Positions 15,199 through 16,911 of a stretch of DNA of 16,911 bases are shown here, one piece after another. Under the pieces are notes generated by a model that worked only from the letters and a program-made list of their open reading frames with translations, did no database searches and had not been told where the DNA came from. Made by a program: the position numbers and the translations under genes. The stretch lies in contig DBCY01000185.1 of assembly GCA_002293295.1 (NCBI GenBank), forward strand, positions 8,128-25,038. Reading direction: 5' to 3'. Numbering within the stretch: the stretch's first letter is position 1; every line of letters begins with the position of its first letter. This DNA comes from Ruminococcus sp. UBA946. GTDB lineage: Bacteria; Bacillota; Clostridia; Oscillospirales; Ruminococcaceae.

Positions 15199-16288
15199 CA
15201 TTAAACCTGAACAGAACGACATCCTCATCCCGCATGACATATTCCTTACCCTCGGAACGGACAAGACCTTTTTCCTTACAGGCAGCCATAGAACCGTTTT
15301 CCATCAGGTCGGTAAAGCTGACAACCTCTGCACGGATAAATCCCTTTTCAAAGTCAGTATGGATTTTCCCAGCCGCCTGAGGGGCTTTGGTACCTTTTTT
15401 AATAGTCCATGCCCTGACTTCCTTTGGTCCTGCCGTCATGAATGAAGCCAGACCCAAAAGGGAGTAGCCTTCTTTTATAATCCTGTCAAGACCCGATACG
15501 TTAAGACCCAGCTCCGAAAGGAACATAGCTTTGTCTTCGCCGTTCATATCTGATATTTCAGCCTCAAGCTGGGCGCAAATCGGAAGAACGGAGGCTTTTT
15601 CGGTTTCAGCGATAACGCATACGGTTCTAAAATGCTTTGAGGTTTCAATATTGTTCCTGAAATCATCCTCGTTCAGATTTGCGGCAAAAATGACGGGTTT
15701 TGCAGAAAGCAGCGGAGTTGTCCTGATTATTTCCGCTTCCTGTTCCGTAAAGCCGTATGAGCGGGCAGGTTTACCCTCCTCAAGATGTATTTTTAAGCTT
15801 TCCAGCAGCTCCGCTTCCTCCGAGTATTTTTTATCACCCTTAACCAGTTTTTTACAGCGTTCAATTCTTCTTTCAATCATTTCAATATCGGAAAAAATCA
15901 GTTCAAGCCCTATAATTTCAATATCCCGGGCGGGATTGATTTCACCTTCAACATGAATTATATCCGTATCCTCAAAACACCTTACAACGTGAACTATTGC
16001 GTCCACCTCGCGTATATCGGACAGGAACTTATTGCCAAGACCTTCTCCTTTTGAGGCTCCCTTTACTAATCCGGCTATGTCAACAAATTCAAGGACTGCC
16101 GGAGTAAACTTTTCAGGGTTATACATTTCCTTTAACTTTACGAGCCTCTCGTCGGGAACCGATACGATTCCTATATTGGGTTCAATAGTACAGAACGGAT
16201 AATTTGCCGATACTGCCCCCGCGTTTGTCAGAGCGTTAAAAAGAGTGCTTTTCCCCACATTCGGAAGACCGACCATACCAAGCTTCAT
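15194..16288 (-). CDS. ychF: Redox-regulated ATPase YchF
   Basis: YchF is a universally conserved Obg-family P-loop protein that prefers ATP over GTP and binds ribosomes; in bacteria it is tied to stress and redox responses. The product (364 aa, full length) begins MKLGMVGLPNVGKSTLFNAL, with the P-loop at residues 7-14. The G3 motif is FVDIAGLVKGASKGEGLGNKFL-like (DIAG), and NLNED near residue 202 replaces the NKxD guanine motif, the hallmark of ATP preference. A C-terminal TGS domain covers about 280-364 (FMTAGPKEVRAWTI to VLFRFNV). AAAGGA is nine bases before the ATG. It is expressed from a consensus promoter at 16355-16327, divergent from cdd, and is followed by the NIF3-family gene. Confidence 0.97.
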   Translation of the reverse strand: MKLGMVGLPNVGKSTLFNALTNAGAVSANYPFCTIEPNIGIVSVPDERLVKLKEMYNPEKFTPAVLEFVDIAGLVKGASKGEGLGNKFLSDIREVDAIVHVVRCFEDTDIIHVEGEINPARDIEIIGLELIFSDIEMIERRIERCKKLVKGDKKYSEEAELLESLKIHLEEGKPARSYGFTEQEAEIIRTTPLLSAKPVIFAANLNEDDFRNNIETSKHFRTVCVIAETEKASVLPICAQLEAEISDMNGEDKAMFLSELGLNVSGLDRIIKEGYSLLGLASFMTAGPKEVRAWTIKKGTKAPQAAGKIHTDFEKGFIRAEVVSFTDLMENGSMAACKEKGLVRSEGKEYVMRDEDVVLFRFNV

Positions 16289-16326
16289 AATTAAAATTCC
16301 TTTACAGATATTATTTTACGTGAATA

Positions 16327-16355
16327 ATTATACAGCATTTTATTTAAAATGTAAA
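16327..16355 (-). promoter_or_regulatory. Promoter of ychF
   Basis: On the - strand, TTTACA (16355-16350) and a perfect TATAAT (16332-16327) are separated by 17 bases. The start point would be near 16320, giving a leader of about 30 bases before the ychF ATG. Confidence 0.8.
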
Positions 16356-16398
16356 TAGCGGATTTTATGAAAAAATATAATGAAAATTATAAAAACCA

Positions 16399-16427
16399 TT
16401 GTAAAAAAATAAACTATATGTTATAAT
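16399..16427 (+). promoter_or_regulatory. Promoter of cdd
   Basis: TTGTAA (16399-16404) and a perfect TATAAT (16422-16427) have a 17-base spacer. Transcription would start near 16434, so the in-frame ATG at 16426, which overlaps the -10 box, cannot be the translation start. The -35 boxes of this promoter and the ychF promoter face away from each other across about 45 bases. Confidence 0.8.
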
Positions 16428-16470
16428 GCAATTAAAGGTATTTAACGAGTATAATAGCAAGGAGCTTGTT

Positions 16471-16851
16471 ATGACAGATAATGAACTGATTGATATATCT
16501 GAAAAAGCGCAGTCCGTAGCTTATGCTCCGTATTCTGGATTTAAGGTGGGTGCCGCTCTGCTTACCTCTGAAGGAAAGGTTTTTACCGGATGCAATATTG
16601 AAAACAGCTCTTACGGCGCGTCTGTATGCGCCGAAAGAACAGCCGTTTATAAGGCAGTTTCGGAGGGTTACACCGATTTTTCGGCAATTGCCGTTACTTC
16701 AAGCGGCGCCGGAATTACATTCCCGTGCGGTATATGCAGACAGGTTCTGAATGAATTTTCACCAGATATGCGCGTCATTTTATGCGAAAAGGGAAATGAA
16801 CCGGTAAGCTTCATGCTTTCCGGACTGCTGCCGAACGCATTTAAATTATAA
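16471..16851 (+). CDS. cdd: Cytidine deaminase
   Basis: Small zinc-dependent homotetrameric cytidine deaminase that converts (deoxy)cytidine to (deoxy)uridine in pyrimidine salvage. The 126-residue product has the catalytic CAE (Cys53, Glu55) and PCGIC (Cys86, Cys89) zinc-binding motifs. It also has the substrate loop FKVGAAL with GCNIENSSYG, and the C-terminal LLPNAF typical of the tetrameric class. The ATG at 16471 is chosen because AAGGAG lies six bases upstream and the upstream in-frame ATG overlaps the promoter. No terminator or further gene is visible in the last 60 bases, which are AT-rich. Confidence 0.97.
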   Translation: MTDNELIDISEKAQSVAYAPYSGFKVGAALLTSEGKVFTGCNIENSSYGASVCAERTAVYKAVSEGYTDFSAIAVTSSGAGITFPCGICRQVLNEFSPDMRVILCEKGNEPVSFMLSGLLPNAFKL

Positions 16852-16911
16852 ATCATAATATAATAATAAAATTAAGTTATAAGTGTGAGAAAGAATCGTT
16901 TTCAAACAGGC

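Noticed and set aside
14395..15445. + strand ORFs across the NIF3-family and ychF genes
   Set aside because: They lie opposite conserved coding regions, and their translations show no domain or convincing start.

Overview
The window looks like a chromosomal segment of a low-to-mid GC Gram-positive anaerobe of the class Clostridia, possibly near the Oscillospirales. That placement rests on the gene families (FeoB with its Cys-rich partner, QueH, a SpoVB-type flippase, a YnbB-type PLP enzyme, a YcdB/SLH surface protein), strong AAGGAG-type ribosome binding sites, and TTGnnn/TATAAT promoters with 17-bp spacers. No phage, insertion sequence, CRISPR array, tRNA or rRNA was seen. The content is mostly ordinary core-genome genes, densely packed. 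The longest non-coding gap is about 295 bases.

Layout. (1) Positions 95-4439, + strand: a tightly packed iron/tRNA-modification cluster of feoB, a 43-residue putative lipoprotein that is easily missed, a FeoB-associated Cys-rich membrane protein, queH (epoxyqueuosine reductase), a histidine phosphatase and an orphan seven-helix membrane protein. (2) 4459-5940 (probably to 5991), - strand: a SpoVB/MOP-superfamily flippase whose coding sequence seems to extend upstream to an ATA codon. (3) 6173-11672, + strand, from a strong promoter at 6052-6080: murD, two tandem M42 aminopeptidases, a GNAT-type acetyltransferase and a YnbB-like PLP enzyme. (4) 11673-11967: an intergenic region holding an intrinsic terminator nested in a larger palindrome, then the presumed promoter of the next gene. 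(5) 11968-14214: a secreted YcdB/YcdC-repeat protein with C-terminal SLH modules, closed by a strong terminator. (6) 14290-16288, - strand: ychF followed by a NIF3-family gene, separated by heptamer repeats rich in Shine-Dalgarno-like units. (7) 16471-16851, + strand: cytidine deaminase, divergent from ychF, with clear promoters in both directions.

How the genes relate. Cluster 1 joins ferrous iron import to an iron-sulfur enzyme of tRNA queuosine synthesis, with a Cys-rich membrane-tail protein between them; a shared iron link is an inference. Cluster 3 combines a cytoplasmic peptidoglycan precursor ligase with peptide and amino-acid catabolic enzymes, and a lipid-linked-sugar flippase homologue diverges from it. 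I found no convincing new defence or mobile system. The items most worth a second look are the ATA-start flippase, the micro-lipoprotein in the feo cluster, the orphan seven-helix protein, the nested palindrome near 11.8 kb, and two unrelated 7-bp periodic repeats at gene borders.
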